Positions 43,045-51,486 of a stretch of 62,031 nt of DNA are shown piece after piece. Within the stretch, counting starts at the first letter, position 1. The number at the start of each line of letters is the position of its first letter. Origin of the DNA: Phycisphaerae bacterium (GTDB lineage: Bacteria; Planctomycetota; Phycisphaerae; Sedimentisphaerales; UBA12454). A program made the translations under genes and the position numbers. The notes beneath the pieces are model-generated. The model searched no databases, was not told the origin of the DNA, and saw only the letters and a program-made list of their open reading frames with translations. Where the stretch lies: the NCBI GenBank assembly GCA_041652575.1, contig JBAZHC010000016.1:1-62031 (forward strand), read 5' to 3'.

Positions 43045-46000
43045 ATGAAACAAATCGTATTTGTATTGTGCATATCTATTATTACAACCGGTTGTTTTGC
43101 TGTTGTCGAACCAAACCAAAATAAAATTGCTAAAGCTGAATCCCCAAAAGAAGCTATCAATTGGGAAAAGGCTTATAAAAAAGAGGCCTACGCCAATCAA
43201 ATTCTTCAAGCATATAAACTTTTCAACGACCTTGCCATTGATAAGACAAGGGAGACACTTCTCTCGTGTTCGGAAGAGTTGAGAGGCTGGGAATGGTATT
43301 ACTTGTGGAATGTATCGACTAATGCCGGTTTTTGGCACAAAGAATCTAACGAAGAAGGCACAAGTATAAACATCACACCAAGAGTTTCTCCAAATTCATC
43401 TTGGGGACTTCTTGAAGAACAATCGTATTTAGGCGGCGCATTAAAAATTTTGCCCGGCCGAAAGTTTCCTGTGGAGTGCGTTCATTTCAGCAAAGACGGG
43501 AAATTATTATATTCTTCTGATTCATGCACGAAAGAAGCTATAAATTATGAAAAAGGACCAATAGCGAGTTCTCTTCCGTCCGAACCTATGATAAGAGTGT
43601 GGGATATCGAGACTTCAAAAGAGATTAAACAAATAAAAGTACCTACAGATCGAATACGCAGTTTCTGTTTAAATCCAATTGATGAACAAATCGCGATTTC
43701 AAATAGAAAAGAGATAATAGTTACTGACTTAAATGGGACTATATTGAAGAAAAAAGAAGCTCACGGAAAAGTTTCATATGATGCCTCTGAAGAAATTTCG
43801 TGGAGTCCCGATGGCAGGTATATAGCTTTTGAATCAAGAACTGAATATGATAACGCAGGTATGATAGAAATATGGGACATCAAAAATGACAAAATTCTAC
43901 ATTCCATTTCATTTAAGAGTGATCAAGAGAATACATTGCCGAATAAGAGAAACAGTATGACAAATTTTGAGTATGACATATATTCTCTTGTATTTAGTCC
44001 TGACAGCAAAAAAATAATAGCGGGTATTAATTTTTCCTTTAAATCAAACAAAACTTTAAGAGTTTTAGATGTGCAAACAGGCAGCGAATTGTCAATTTTT
44101 GGAGACCAAACTTCGATTGTAACTGATTTGTCGATTAGTCCTGATGGAAAATATATAGCTACATGTTCAGGAGATTCTGTAAATGGAGACAGTGAAATTA
44201 AAATATGGGATATGGAAATGGGCAAAGTAAAAAACATTTTGAAAGGTCATTCAGGCAGTGTTGAAAGTGTTTCATACAGTCCGGACGGCAAAAGAATTGT
44301 TACCGGGTCAATCGATGGAACGATTAAAATCTGGGATGCAGATTTCGGCAAAGAGCTTTTTAGTATAGGTCAGCAGAACGGAGTACTGGAAAGCTATAAA
44401 GCAAAATTCTCACCAAATGGGGAAAAACTGGCAGTATGGGGAGGATGGTCGGGATTTCGTAATACAAATGATATCAGAATACTAACCGCATCTTCAAAAG
44501 AGGACGCAGAGAAATGGAAACAGGGGGAAATAAATAAAAGTCAAGCTGCAAAACAGACTAAAGTTTCCGAAGAAGAGGATTTTTTGAATGCAGTTAGAAA
44601 GGGGGATAAGGCAAAGTTGAAAGATTACTTTGTTAAAGAAAAATATTGGGGACAATTTTATAGTTCACCATGGGAGCAGGCCATTAAGCTGCATGCTGAT
44701 GCCAATACGTTCGAACTTTTAATTGAGATGGGAGCCGATGTAAACAAATATGAACCTCTCTGGAAGGCGGTGGAAGCGGGTGATTCAACGGCAGTAAGGG
44801 TTTTGGTGGAGCACGGGGCTCAAATGGAAGCAGAAGGGATGAATCATTCTACACCACTTCATCTTGCGGCCAAAAACGGAAACAGGGAAATTGTGGAATA
44901 TCTTATTGCGCGTGGGGCAGATATCAATAGGTTTAATGATTCAGACGAAACACCTCTCGTTTTAGCTCTTGAAAATGGTCATTTGAAAGTTACAGAACTA
45001 CTAATAAATAAAGGAGCGGAAGTAAACTTAGAAGTAACTCGTAATCCATTGGATTATGCACGGAAAAATGGATATATCGAAATTGCAAAATTAATCGAGG
45101 AGAAAGGCGGAGCGTCGCGCAATGAAATTATGAAAATCTTCGATGCTATAAAATATGGAACAATCGAACAATTACAACAAATTCTGAATGAACATCCTAA
45201 TTTTGTAAATTCTATGGAAGATTCGAGGACAACACCAATTATTGCAGCAGTGCGTAAAGGTAAAGTTGAAAAGGTAAAGTTGCTGATAGAAAAAGGAGCA
45301 CAATTAAATCTTGCCGATAAAGATGGTATGGCGCCAATTCATCATGCAGCGGAAAAAGGTGAAAAAGAAATTATAGAAATTCTTGTTAAAAACGGCGCGG
45401 ATATAAATCTTGAATCCGATGAGGACGAATGTACGGCTCTTGGTTTTGCGATATCAAAGAGGCATAAAGAAGCAGTTGAAGTTCTGCTGAATAATGGAGC
45501 CAATATAAATTATCAAAACAATTATCCAGCCTATACACCTCTTCATTTTGCAGTAAAATCTGACAACAATGATATAGTTCAATTTCTCATATCAAAGGGA
45601 GCAGATACTAATCGCACAAATTCTCTTGGCGAAACACCATTACATTATGCAAAATCAGAAGCAATGAAACAGATACTAATTTTAAATGGAGGAATTAATT
45701 TATCAGATTTGACAAAAGCGATAAAAGATAAAAATTGTGAAAAGATTTCAGAATTTTTAAAAAGAAGCCCCTGCCTTGCCAATTCAGGTTTATATGAAAC
45801 TTCATTGGAAAAGGCTATTAAAACCGATGATATCGAAATTGTTAAAATGTTTCTCGATGCAGGGGCAGATGTTAACATTAAAAATGGAAATGGAAGATAT
45901 CCGCTCGAAGAATCACTGGAATACGATGTTAAGGATGCCAATATAGCGATGCTGCTAATAGATAAAGGGGCGAATATAAATGTCAGCGAATGGTATTCGC

Positions 46001-46182
46001 AAAAAACGCCGCTTCATACGGCCATAGAAAGAGGAAATGTTGAACTTGTCAGGATGTTGCTTGATAAAGGCGCTGATACAAATAAAAAATGCATCAATTA
46101 CGGCACTCCGCTTAATATGGCAATGCAGCTCGGTAAATTGAAAATTGTAGCTATTCTTAATAAACACGGCAATACCAGGTAG
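43045..46182 (+). CDS. Probable lipoprotein with WD40 propeller and ankyrin repeats
   Basis: 1,045 residues. The signal peptide ends ITTGC (Cys17), a possible lipobox although Thr at -3 is uncommon. Residues about 75-90 carry LRGWEWYYLW, a motif I know from planctomycete WD40 proteins. About seven WD40 blades follow to residue 485 (FSPDSKKI, IKIWDMEMGK, SYSPDGKRIVTGSIDGTIKIWD). After a linker come about 13 ankyrin repeats (TPLHLAAKNGNREIVEYLIARGADIN and similar; broken here at natural ends) to the C-terminus. It should be a binding scaffold at the cell surface or periplasm. Codon use is noticeably more AT-rich than the neighbours. A bidirectional terminator follows. Confidence 0.8.
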   Translation: MKQIVFVLCISIITTGCFAVVEPNQNKIAKAESPKEAINWEKAYKKEAYANQILQAYKLFNDLAIDKTRETLLSCSEELRGWEWYYLWNVSTNAGFWHKESNEEGTSINITPRVSPNSSWGLLEEQSYLGGALKILPGRKFPVECVHFSKDGKLLYSSDSCTKEAINYEKGPIASSLPSEPMIRVWDIETSKEIKQIKVPTDRIRSFCLNPIDEQIAISNRKEIIVTDLNGTILKKKEAHGKVSYDASEEISWSPDGRYIAFESRTEYDNAGMIEIWDIKNDKILHSISFKSDQENTLPNKRNSMTNFEYDIYSLVFSPDSKKIIAGINFSFKSNKTLRVLDVQTGSELSIFGDQTSIVTDLSISPDGKYIATCSGDSVNGDSEIKIWDMEMGKVKNILKGHSGSVESVSYSPDGKRIVTGSIDGTIKIWDADFGKELFSIGQQNGVLESYKAKFSPNGEKLAVWGGWSGFRNTNDIRILTASSKEDAEKWKQGEINKSQAAKQTKVSEEEDFLNAVRKGDKAKLKDYFVKEKYWGQFYSSPWEQAIKLHADANTFELLIEMGADVNKYEPLWKAVEAGDSTAVRVLVEHGAQMEAEGMNHSTPLHLAAKNGNREIVEYLIARGADINRFNDSDETPLVLALENGHLKVTELLINKGAEVNLEVTRNPLDYARKNGYIEIAKLIEEKGGASRNEIMKIFDAIKYGTIEQLQQILNEHPNFVNSMEDSRTTPIIAAVRKGKVEKVKLLIEKGAQLNLADKDGMAPIHHAAEKGEKEIIEILVKNGADINLESDEDECTALGFAISKRHKEAVEVLLNNGANINYQNNYPAYTPLHFAVKSDNNDIVQFLISKGADTNRTNSLGETPLHYAKSEAMKQILILNGGINLSDLTKAIKDKNCEKISEFLKRSPCLANSGLYETSLEKAIKTDDIEIVKMFLDAGADVNIKNGNGRYPLEESLEYDVKDANIAMLLIDKGANINVSEWYSQKTPLHTAIERGNVELVRMLLDKGADTNKKCINYGTPLNMAMQLGKLKIVAILNKHGNTR

Positions 46183-46220
46183 CTCAGAAAATGGTGCAAT
46201 ATTTAGTTTTCTAATTTCAT

Positions 46221-46251
46221 AAAAAAAGCCCCTTAAGTTTAAGGGGCTTTT
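46221..46251. terminator. Bidirectional rho-independent terminator
   Basis: AAAGCCCCTTAA and TTAAGGGGCTTT form a 12-bp stem with a two-base loop, A-run on the left and T-run on the right. It serves the WD40-ankyrin gene on the plus strand and the coiled-coil gene on the minus strand. Confidence 0.9.
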
Positions 46252-46272
46252 CGCTGGATGCTTTCAAATTTT

Positions 46273-47190
46273 TCAGTTCCAGTCGATGCTTTCCGACTGA
46301 CTCTGCAGTTCCTGCAGATGTTTTTCAATTTGTTCGGCCTTTTTACTTTTTATGGTTTCAAGCTCGGCCTGGCTCTTGTTTACGGCCTGCTGGAGTTCTT
46401 CGAGTTTCTTTTTGAGCTCTTCATACCTAAGCTGTTTCTTCTGAACAATCAGGTCGAATCTTTCCCCAAGTACAGTTCTTAATTGCTCGGTCAGTTCTTT
46501 TTTCTTCGCTTCATCCGTTGTGCCTTTAAGCTGTTCGAGCAATTCATTCCGTTTCTGTTTCAGAACAAGGTCCTTCCTGAGCACCTCGGCGAGAGCGGGA
46601 TTAGCCTGTTCGGCATCGATAATCTGGCGGTAATTTTTCATTTCCAGCATCATTCTTCTCATATAGCCCTTAGGGTCTGTTTCCTTCAATGCCGCCAGTT
46701 CCTTTGCTTTTTCAGGTTCGTTTTTCTCGAGCCAGGCCGTCATTTCGTTTTCCCTGGCCTGCATATGCTCACGAACCTTCTCTCTGCCCATCATGCCCTG
46801 CATTGACTCCCTGTCGTCTCTCATATCCATAGGCTGTTCTCCGCCCATAGGCCCCTGACGACGAGGCTGGTTCGATTCAAAACCGGCTTGCTTTGCCATA
46901 TAATCCCGTGCGGATTTTCTGATTTCCATACGGAAAAGTTTCGGGTTTTCATCGCGGAGCTTTTCAAGTCTTGCCCCTTCTTCCGGGTTATCGCTTTTGA
47001 TTTTTTCAAGGATGTCGTTAAAGTATTCTTCGCCGCGCATAACTCTTTGTGCTGCAGGTTCCGGTGCGACTGCCGTCTCATTCGGCGATGCGACCTGAGG
47101 CACAGCGGCAGGCTCCTCAGCCTGTAACGTGCAGACAGTCAGAAGAATAACAGGCAGGGACAATAAAATTATTTTTACTGTCGTTTTCAT
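46273..47190 (-). CDS. Exported coiled-coil protein of the ECF operon
   Basis: 305 residues from the ATG at 47190, nine bases behind GGAAAGG; an ATG at 47199 overlaps the upstream stop (ATGA) and is the alternative. Signal peptide VKIILLSLPVILLTVCTLQA. The rest is highly charged and helical, with a Met-rich patch (GPMGGEQPMDMRDDRESMQGMMG in two pieces) and a long coiled coil at the C-terminus (KKLEELQQAVNKSQAELETI). It has some likeness in style to periplasmic sensor chaperones of the CpxP/ZraP kind, but I cannot assign a family. Position downstream of an ECF sigma factor and its membrane partner suggests a stress role. Confidence 0.6.
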   Translation of the reverse strand: MKTTVKIILLSLPVILLTVCTLQAEEPAAVPQVASPNETAVAPEPAAQRVMRGEEYFNDILEKIKSDNPEEGARLEKLRDENPKLFRMEIRKSARDYMAKQAGFESNQPRRQGPMGGEQPMDMRDDRESMQGMMGREKVREHMQARENEMTAWLEKNEPEKAKELAALKETDPKGYMRRMMLEMKNYRQIIDAEQANPALAEVLRKDLVLKQKRNELLEQLKGTTDEAKKKELTEQLRTVLGERFDLIVQKKQLRYEELKKKLEELQQAVNKSQAELETIKSKKAEQIEKHLQELQSQSESIDWN

Positions 47191-47195
47191 TTTTT

Positions 47196-47693
47196 TCATC
47201 CTTTCCAAAAAAAGTTTTCAGTATCTATTATTTCAGTTTCAACATTTCCGACCTGCTCGGCAAGTCTTCCATTCGTGCCGTCATCTTCATTCAGACGAAC
47301 GGCGAAAAGTTCGCCTCTGAGCAGTTCAATTTCTTTTTCCAGGGCGGCTATACTGCTGTCAACCTGCGACAGAGACGCCTGATAGCCGTTTTGAGCATAA
47401 TTGTCAGCGGGCTTTTTCCCGCCTGTGTCCTGAAGCAGAAGTACGGCGCCAATAATAACTACCGCCGCCACCGCTGCCGTCTTGACAAAAATAGTCAAAA
47501 ACGCGATGCGTTTTTGTTTTCGGCTGATTTGCAATTTAATCCTGTCGACAGTTTCCTGCGAAATTTTCGGAGCCAGGAATTTTTCAAACAGCCGGTCGGT
47601 TTCGGCAATATCAATTTTTATCCGCTCAACCTCGCCGGCTGAGTAGAATTTCGACAGCAGAACATCGATATTTTCTTTTTTATTTTCAGCCAT
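47196..47693 (-). CDS. Putative anti-sigma factor-like membrane protein
   Basis: 165 residues. A soluble N-terminus of about 75 residues with ETDRLFEKFLAPKISQETVDRIKLQI, one membrane helix (about 82-108, IFVKTAAVAAVVIIGAVLLL), then a small outer part with a short coiled coil (SSIAALEKEIELLRGEL). It has no HxxxCxxC zinc motif, so it is not a ZAS-type anti-sigma. Its start overlaps the ECF sigma stop by 8 bases, the usual arrangement for a sigma factor and its regulator. The assignment therefore rests on context and topology, not on sequence family. Confidence 0.6.
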   Translation of the reverse strand: MAENKKENIDVLLSKFYSAGEVERIKIDIAETDRLFEKFLAPKISQETVDRIKLQISRKQKRIAFLTIFVKTAAVAAVVIIGAVLLLQDTGGKKPADNYAQNGYQASLSQVDSSIAALEKEIELLRGELFAVRLNEDDGTNGRLAEQVGNVETEIIDTENFFWKG

Positions 47694-48240
47694 CGGATTC
47701 TTCCATTAACTGCCGCAGCTTTTTAAGGCCGCGATGAACTTTCGAGAGTACAGTGCCAATCGGCTCATTTCGCATTTGAGCCATTTCTTCAAAGCTTAAC
47801 TGCGAATAATAACGCATAACGATTATTTCGGCTGTTTCGGGCTCGAGCCTTTGCAATTGCCGGGTTAATTTATCTGTCATAACATCATTTTTATTAGACA
47901 GTTGCGTTTCAGGTTCGGCCTGTTCTTCAATACGAGAAAGCATCTTTTCACGGCGTTTTTTAGACCGTAAATAGTCGGTAAACAGGTTAGAAGCCATCCT
48001 GAAAAGCCAGGGTTCGAATGTTTCCGGCCGGCAGGAGCCGATTTTCTCAACCATTTTTAAAAAGAGCTCGCCAAGCAATTCGCTGGCATCATCACGGTTG
48101 TACGTTAATCTGTAAAGATAGCTGAATAAACGAGTTGAATAAATATCCACCAGTCGGGAAAAAGCCTGTTTATCGCCCTTACGAGCGAGCAAAACGATGT
48201 CTTCAATTTTTTCAGGGCTGGCCATTTCTCGTTTTTTCAT
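47686..48240 (-). CDS. ECF-type RNA polymerase sigma factor
   Basis: 184 residues. Region 2 (FSRLVDIYSTRLFSYLYRLTYNRDDASELLGELFLKM, PWLFRMASNLFTDYLR) and region 4 with the helix-turn-helix (LEPETAEIIVMRYYSQLSFEEMAQMRNEPIGTVLSKVHRGLKKLR; pieces of the same run). It directs polymerase to a small stress regulon, probably including its own operon. The following two genes code for a single-pass membrane protein and an exported coiled-coil protein. The start may be the first ATG or MASPEK five codons later; neither has a strong ribosome site. Confidence 0.88.
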   Translation of the reverse strand: MKKREMASPEKIEDIVLLARKGDKQAFSRLVDIYSTRLFSYLYRLTYNRDDASELLGELFLKMVEKIGSCRPETFEPWLFRMASNLFTDYLRSKKRREKMLSRIEEQAEPETQLSNKNDVMTDKLTRQLQRLEPETAEIIVMRYYSQLSFEEMAQMRNEPIGTVLSKVHRGLKKLRQLMEESDG

Positions 48241-48329
48241 AAATATAGACGGTTTATAATCTTCTTATATTGCATAATATTTGCAATTTCCCCCATTCCG
48301 CAAAGATTTTATTTTAGGACCCTGGCTCA

Positions 48330-49091
48330 TTAAAACGAGCCGAGGTCCTGATGATAAAATTTTTTCAGTTCATTATATAAATCCGGATGAACCTGTTTCA
48401 GTTCTGTGGGTTTTTCAAAAAAGAATTCCGTAGCAACGGCGAAAAATTCGGCCGGGTCAATCGCGCCGTACTTATTTAAAAAAGCAGGATTATTCCTCTG
48501 GGCCGCCTGTCTGAGCAGTTCATAATCCTTTCGCAATACGCGAGCCCATGCGATATAGCTCGAAGTATTTTTAAGAACTTCGCTGTCGTCGCCCCTGCCG
48601 CTGGAACTGTCAATCTGATGCGCGAACTCGTGGAATACGACGTTCTGGCCGTCGTTAACATCGGCAGCGCCGTGCCTGACATCGTCCCACGAAAGAACAA
48701 TAGAACCGCGGCTGTGAGATTCGCCAAGCAGAACCTGCGGACCTTCGGCGATAACTCCGCCGGGCAAATACTCGGCGCGATTCGCTATAAAGGCGTGGGG
48801 ATAAACGAGGACAGAAGAAAGGCCGGGATAGTAATCGGTTTTGCGATGAAGAAGAAGCATACAGGCCTGTGCGGCGATGACAACTTTTATTTCATCGGTT
48901 ATCTTAAGTCCGCCGCAGCCTTCGAAATGTTTTTCAGCGATGAAGACAAGAATATGCTTCTGCAGTTCTGTCTTGTCCGCGACGGGAAGGCGGTTATATA
49001 GCGGCACATTGCTTTCGATGATTCGCAGCCAATGCGAAGGGAACTGCCGACTGGCAATTCGATTCCGCCGCCATTTTTTGAACCAGAACAT
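48330..49091 (-). CDS. MtfA-like zinc metallopeptidase (M90)
   Basis: 253 residues. The zinc site is HEFAH (HExxH) in VVFHEFAHQID. The family patterns WLRIIESNVPLYNRLP, LQKHILVFIAEKHFEGCGG, IAAQACMLLL and YGAIDPAEFFAVATEFFFEKP, with the third ligand Glu in ATEFFF, match MtfA (YeeI). In E. coli MtfA binds the repressor Mlc; it also has aminopeptidase activity. Here only the peptidase assignment is safe. The gene follows lgt after 54 bases and starts MFWFKKWRRNR. Confidence 0.85.
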   Translation of the reverse strand: MFWFKKWRRNRIASRQFPSHWLRIIESNVPLYNRLPVADKTELQKHILVFIAEKHFEGCGGLKITDEIKVVIAAQACMLLLHRKTDYYPGLSSVLVYPHAFIANRAEYLPGGVIAEGPQVLLGESHSRGSIVLSWDDVRHGAADVNDGQNVVFHEFAHQIDSSSGRGDDSEVLKNTSSYIAWARVLRKDYELLRQAAQRNNPAFLNKYGAIDPAEFFAVATEFFFEKPTELKQVHPDLYNELKKFYHQDLGSF

Positions 49092-49145
49092 ATCCTTTAA
49101 CCTTTTGTCATTCAGGAATAAAAAACCATTTGATAAACCAAAGGG

Positions 49146-50117
49146 CTAAATAAGTTTGTCGGGTTTGGCTTTGCCAAAAAGCCAGATAAGCAAAAAACCG
49201 CCAAGCAACATCGCGATGCTCAGGTTCTGCGAAATGGTAAGGCCATTTGCCTGAAACGGATTATCATCGCGCAAAAATTCAATAAAGAACCGCATAATTC
49301 CGTAAACAATAAACATCAATGCAAACGTAATGCCGGGTCTGAAAAAAAACGGAATTGTTTTGCCGATGCTTTGCAGACGAATGCCCCTCTTGCGATGAAT
49401 ATAAAGCAGGATACAGCCGAGGAGAGCTGAAATCGATTCGAAAATCTGAGTAGGCCAAACAGGTAAACAACGATACGGGCCCCGCGTTACCTCAAATTTT
49501 TCCTGCGGGTTCAATAAATCTTTTGGTTTCAAATAATAATAACCATTATCGATGTTGAAGAAATCGTCCGGCAACTCGATATGAGGTTTTTCTCTGTTCC
49601 TCGAAAAATCAGGCCTAACCTGACTTTGATAAGCAAGCGAGCCGTAAGGAAAACGCACTGAAAAAGGACAACTGGTCGGTTTGCCGAAACAGCAGCCGTT
49701 GAGAAAACAGCCGATCCTGCCGAAGACAAGAGCCAGCATAAGGCCTATCGCAAGGATGTCGAGATATCGCCGAACGGGAAGCTTCTGCGTCCAGAGGTAA
49801 AGAACAATAACGAAAATGGAAAGAAACACCCCGCCCAGTAATTCCAGCCCGCCGTTCCAGACGGCGAAAATATCAATCAGCCTTGCGCCGCGAAACTGCT
49901 GCCAGTAATGAACGACATAAAAAAGCCTTGCGCCGACTATTCCCGCGATAAGCGAATACAAAGCCGCCGTCGTTATGTGCTCGGTATTTTTCTGCCCCAT
50001 ACTGCGCGAAAGCCTGCGGATAATAAATATAGCCGCGACAAAACCGCAGACCATAAGCAGACCGTAGCTTTTAACAGTTAAATCTGTGAACGGAATTCTA
50101 AATAACTCAGGATGCAC
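49146..50117 (-). CDS. lgt: Prolipoprotein diacylglyceryl transferase
   Basis: 323 residues, seven helices. It moves diacylglycerol from phosphatidylglycerol to the lipobox cysteine of lipoproteins. SYGLLMVCGF, GARLFYVVHYW, FGRIGCFLNGCCFGKPT and YGIMRFFIEFLRDD are the Lgt signatures. In the third block E. coli has GGMSFHGG with an important histidine; this protein has GGLELLGG, so that residue is not conserved, as in some other phyla. A 45-residue charged insertion (about 160-205, SQVRPDFSRNREKPHIEL and following) lies between helices. It is one gene before mtfA in the panD-lgt-mtfA run. Confidence 0.88.
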   Translation of the reverse strand: MHPELFRIPFTDLTVKSYGLLMVCGFVAAIFIIRRLSRSMGQKNTEHITTAALYSLIAGIVGARLFYVVHYWQQFRGARLIDIFAVWNGGLELLGGVFLSIFVIVLYLWTQKLPVRRYLDILAIGLMLALVFGRIGCFLNGCCFGKPTSCPFSVRFPYGSLAYQSQVRPDFSRNREKPHIELPDDFFNIDNGYYYLKPKDLLNPQEKFEVTRGPYRCLPVWPTQIFESISALLGCILLYIHRKRGIRLQSIGKTIPFFFRPGITFALMFIVYGIMRFFIEFLRDDNPFQANGLTISQNLSIAMLLGGFLLIWLFGKAKPDKLI

Positions 50118-50188
50118 ACAAACCTTTAAATAAAATTTTAACTTCCCCCAAAGGGGTCTTAGACAACATCGAACGCTGGACGTTAAAT

Positions 50189-50545
50189 TCAGATGGTTTC
50201 TTTAATACCATTCTTTTCGTTTGCAACGATAACTTTCGGCTTATGACTTTTCGCCTCGTCAGGTGTAAGCCAGGCAAAGCCCATTATGATGACAATGTCG
50301 CCTTTCTTCATAAGCCTGGCGGCTGCGCCGAGTATGGATATTTTCCCAGAGCCGCTCTTTTCCGGCACAACATAAGTCTCAAGCCGATTGCCGTTGGTAA
50401 CATCAGCGACAAGAACCGATTCGTAAGGCACTATGCCGATGGCATCCATCAACGCTGAATCTATGCCGATACTTCCCGGATAGTCTATAAGTGAATCGGT
50501 TACTGTGGCCCTGTGAATTTTGCTCTTCAATACTTTAATCAACAT
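50189..50545 (-). CDS. panD: Aspartate 1-decarboxylase
   Basis: 118 residues. It makes beta-alanine for pantothenate. It is a pyruvoyl enzyme that cleaves itself between Gly and Ser; here the site is YPGS-IGID, Gly24-Ser25 in the usual numbering. KSKIHRATVTDS and GAAARLMKKGDIVIIMGFA are conserved. The gene lies 54 bases after panC, so the two precursors' enzymes are made together; coaB and coaC for the next steps are elsewhere in this window. Confidence 0.94.
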   Translation of the reverse strand: MLIKVLKSKIHRATVTDSLIDYPGSIGIDSALMDAIGIVPYESVLVADVTNGNRLETYVVPEKSGSGKISILGAAARLMKKGDIVIIMGFAWLTPDEAKSHKPKVIVANEKNGIKETI

Positions 50546-50599
50546 TATATATCACCAGAAATAATAAAATTGCGGAAACCGTAATATTTTAATCAAGGA

Positions 50600-51448
50600 T
50601 TACTTAACATCAAGCACAATATTATCAATCAGCCGGGTAGAGCCCAATTTTACCGCCATCGCAATCAGGATTTTGCCTTTCACCTCGGCAGGTTCATCGA
50701 GCGTTTTCGCGTCAACAACGCTTATATACTCAATTTTTATGCGTTTGCTGATTTTAAGGATTTTCTCCATCTCGCTTATAATCTCGCTGCTTTTACACAC
50801 ACCTGCCGCGATAAATATTTCCGCTTCCTGCAGGGCGGCGTATAATAATGCCGCATCTTTTCTTTCGTCGGGATTGAGATATTTATTCCTGCTGCTCATC
50901 GCAAGGCCGTCTTTTTCACGAAAGGTCGGACAAACAACAATTTTCAAAGGCATATTCAAATCCGTGACCATCCGCTGGACAACAAGAACCTGCTGGGCGT
51001 CCTTCTGTCCGAAAAAAGCAATGTTCGGCTGAACAATATTAAAAAGTTTGGCACAAACAGTCGCGACGCCTCTGAAATGGCCGGGCCTGCTTTTGCCGCA
51101 TAAAGGTTCGCTGAGCTTTTCAACGTTTATCCATGTAAGATTTTGTTCGGGATACATTTCTTCCGCCGAAGGCGCAAAAACAACATTAACACCGCAATCT
51201 TTACAGGCCTTTACATCCGCGTCAAATGGACGAGGATATTTGGCAAGGTCTTCGCCGGGGCAGAACTGCGTCGGATTTACAAAAATACTGGCAACAACAA
51301 AGTCGGTTTGCTTTTTCGCGGCCTTTATCAGCGAAAGATGGCCTTCGTGCAGGGCGCCCATTGTCGGCACAAAACCGATTTTTTTGCCGGCAGATTTGGC
51401 CTCGGAAATAATTTTTCTTGTTTGTTCTATGGTTTTTATAATCTTCAT
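50600..51448 (-). CDS. panC: Pantothenate synthetase
   Basis: 282 residues. It joins pantoate and beta-alanine with ATP. FVPTMGALHEGHLSLI has the HIGH-like motif, VASIFVNPTQF the pantoate site, FFGQKDAQQ and SSRNKYL the ATP-loop residues. It follows the FolK-kinase fusion after 38 bases and precedes panD. panB (ketopantoate hydroxymethyltransferase) is not in the window. Confidence 0.95.
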   Translation of the reverse strand: MKIIKTIEQTRKIISEAKSAGKKIGFVPTMGALHEGHLSLIKAAKKQTDFVVASIFVNPTQFCPGEDLAKYPRPFDADVKACKDCGVNVVFAPSAEEMYPEQNLTWINVEKLSEPLCGKSRPGHFRGVATVCAKLFNIVQPNIAFFGQKDAQQVLVVQRMVTDLNMPLKIVVCPTFREKDGLAMSSRNKYLNPDERKDAALLYAALQEAEIFIAAGVCKSSEIISEMEKILKISKRIKIEYISVVDAKTLDEPAEVKGKILIAMAVKLGSTRLIDNIVLDVK

Positions 51449-51486
51449 AATTTTTTAATTACCGCTCTCTTACGGTCGCGGCTCGG

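Noticed and set aside
48476..49001. Open frames antisense to and within mtfA
   Set aside because: They are shadows of a clear HEFAH metallopeptidase gene.
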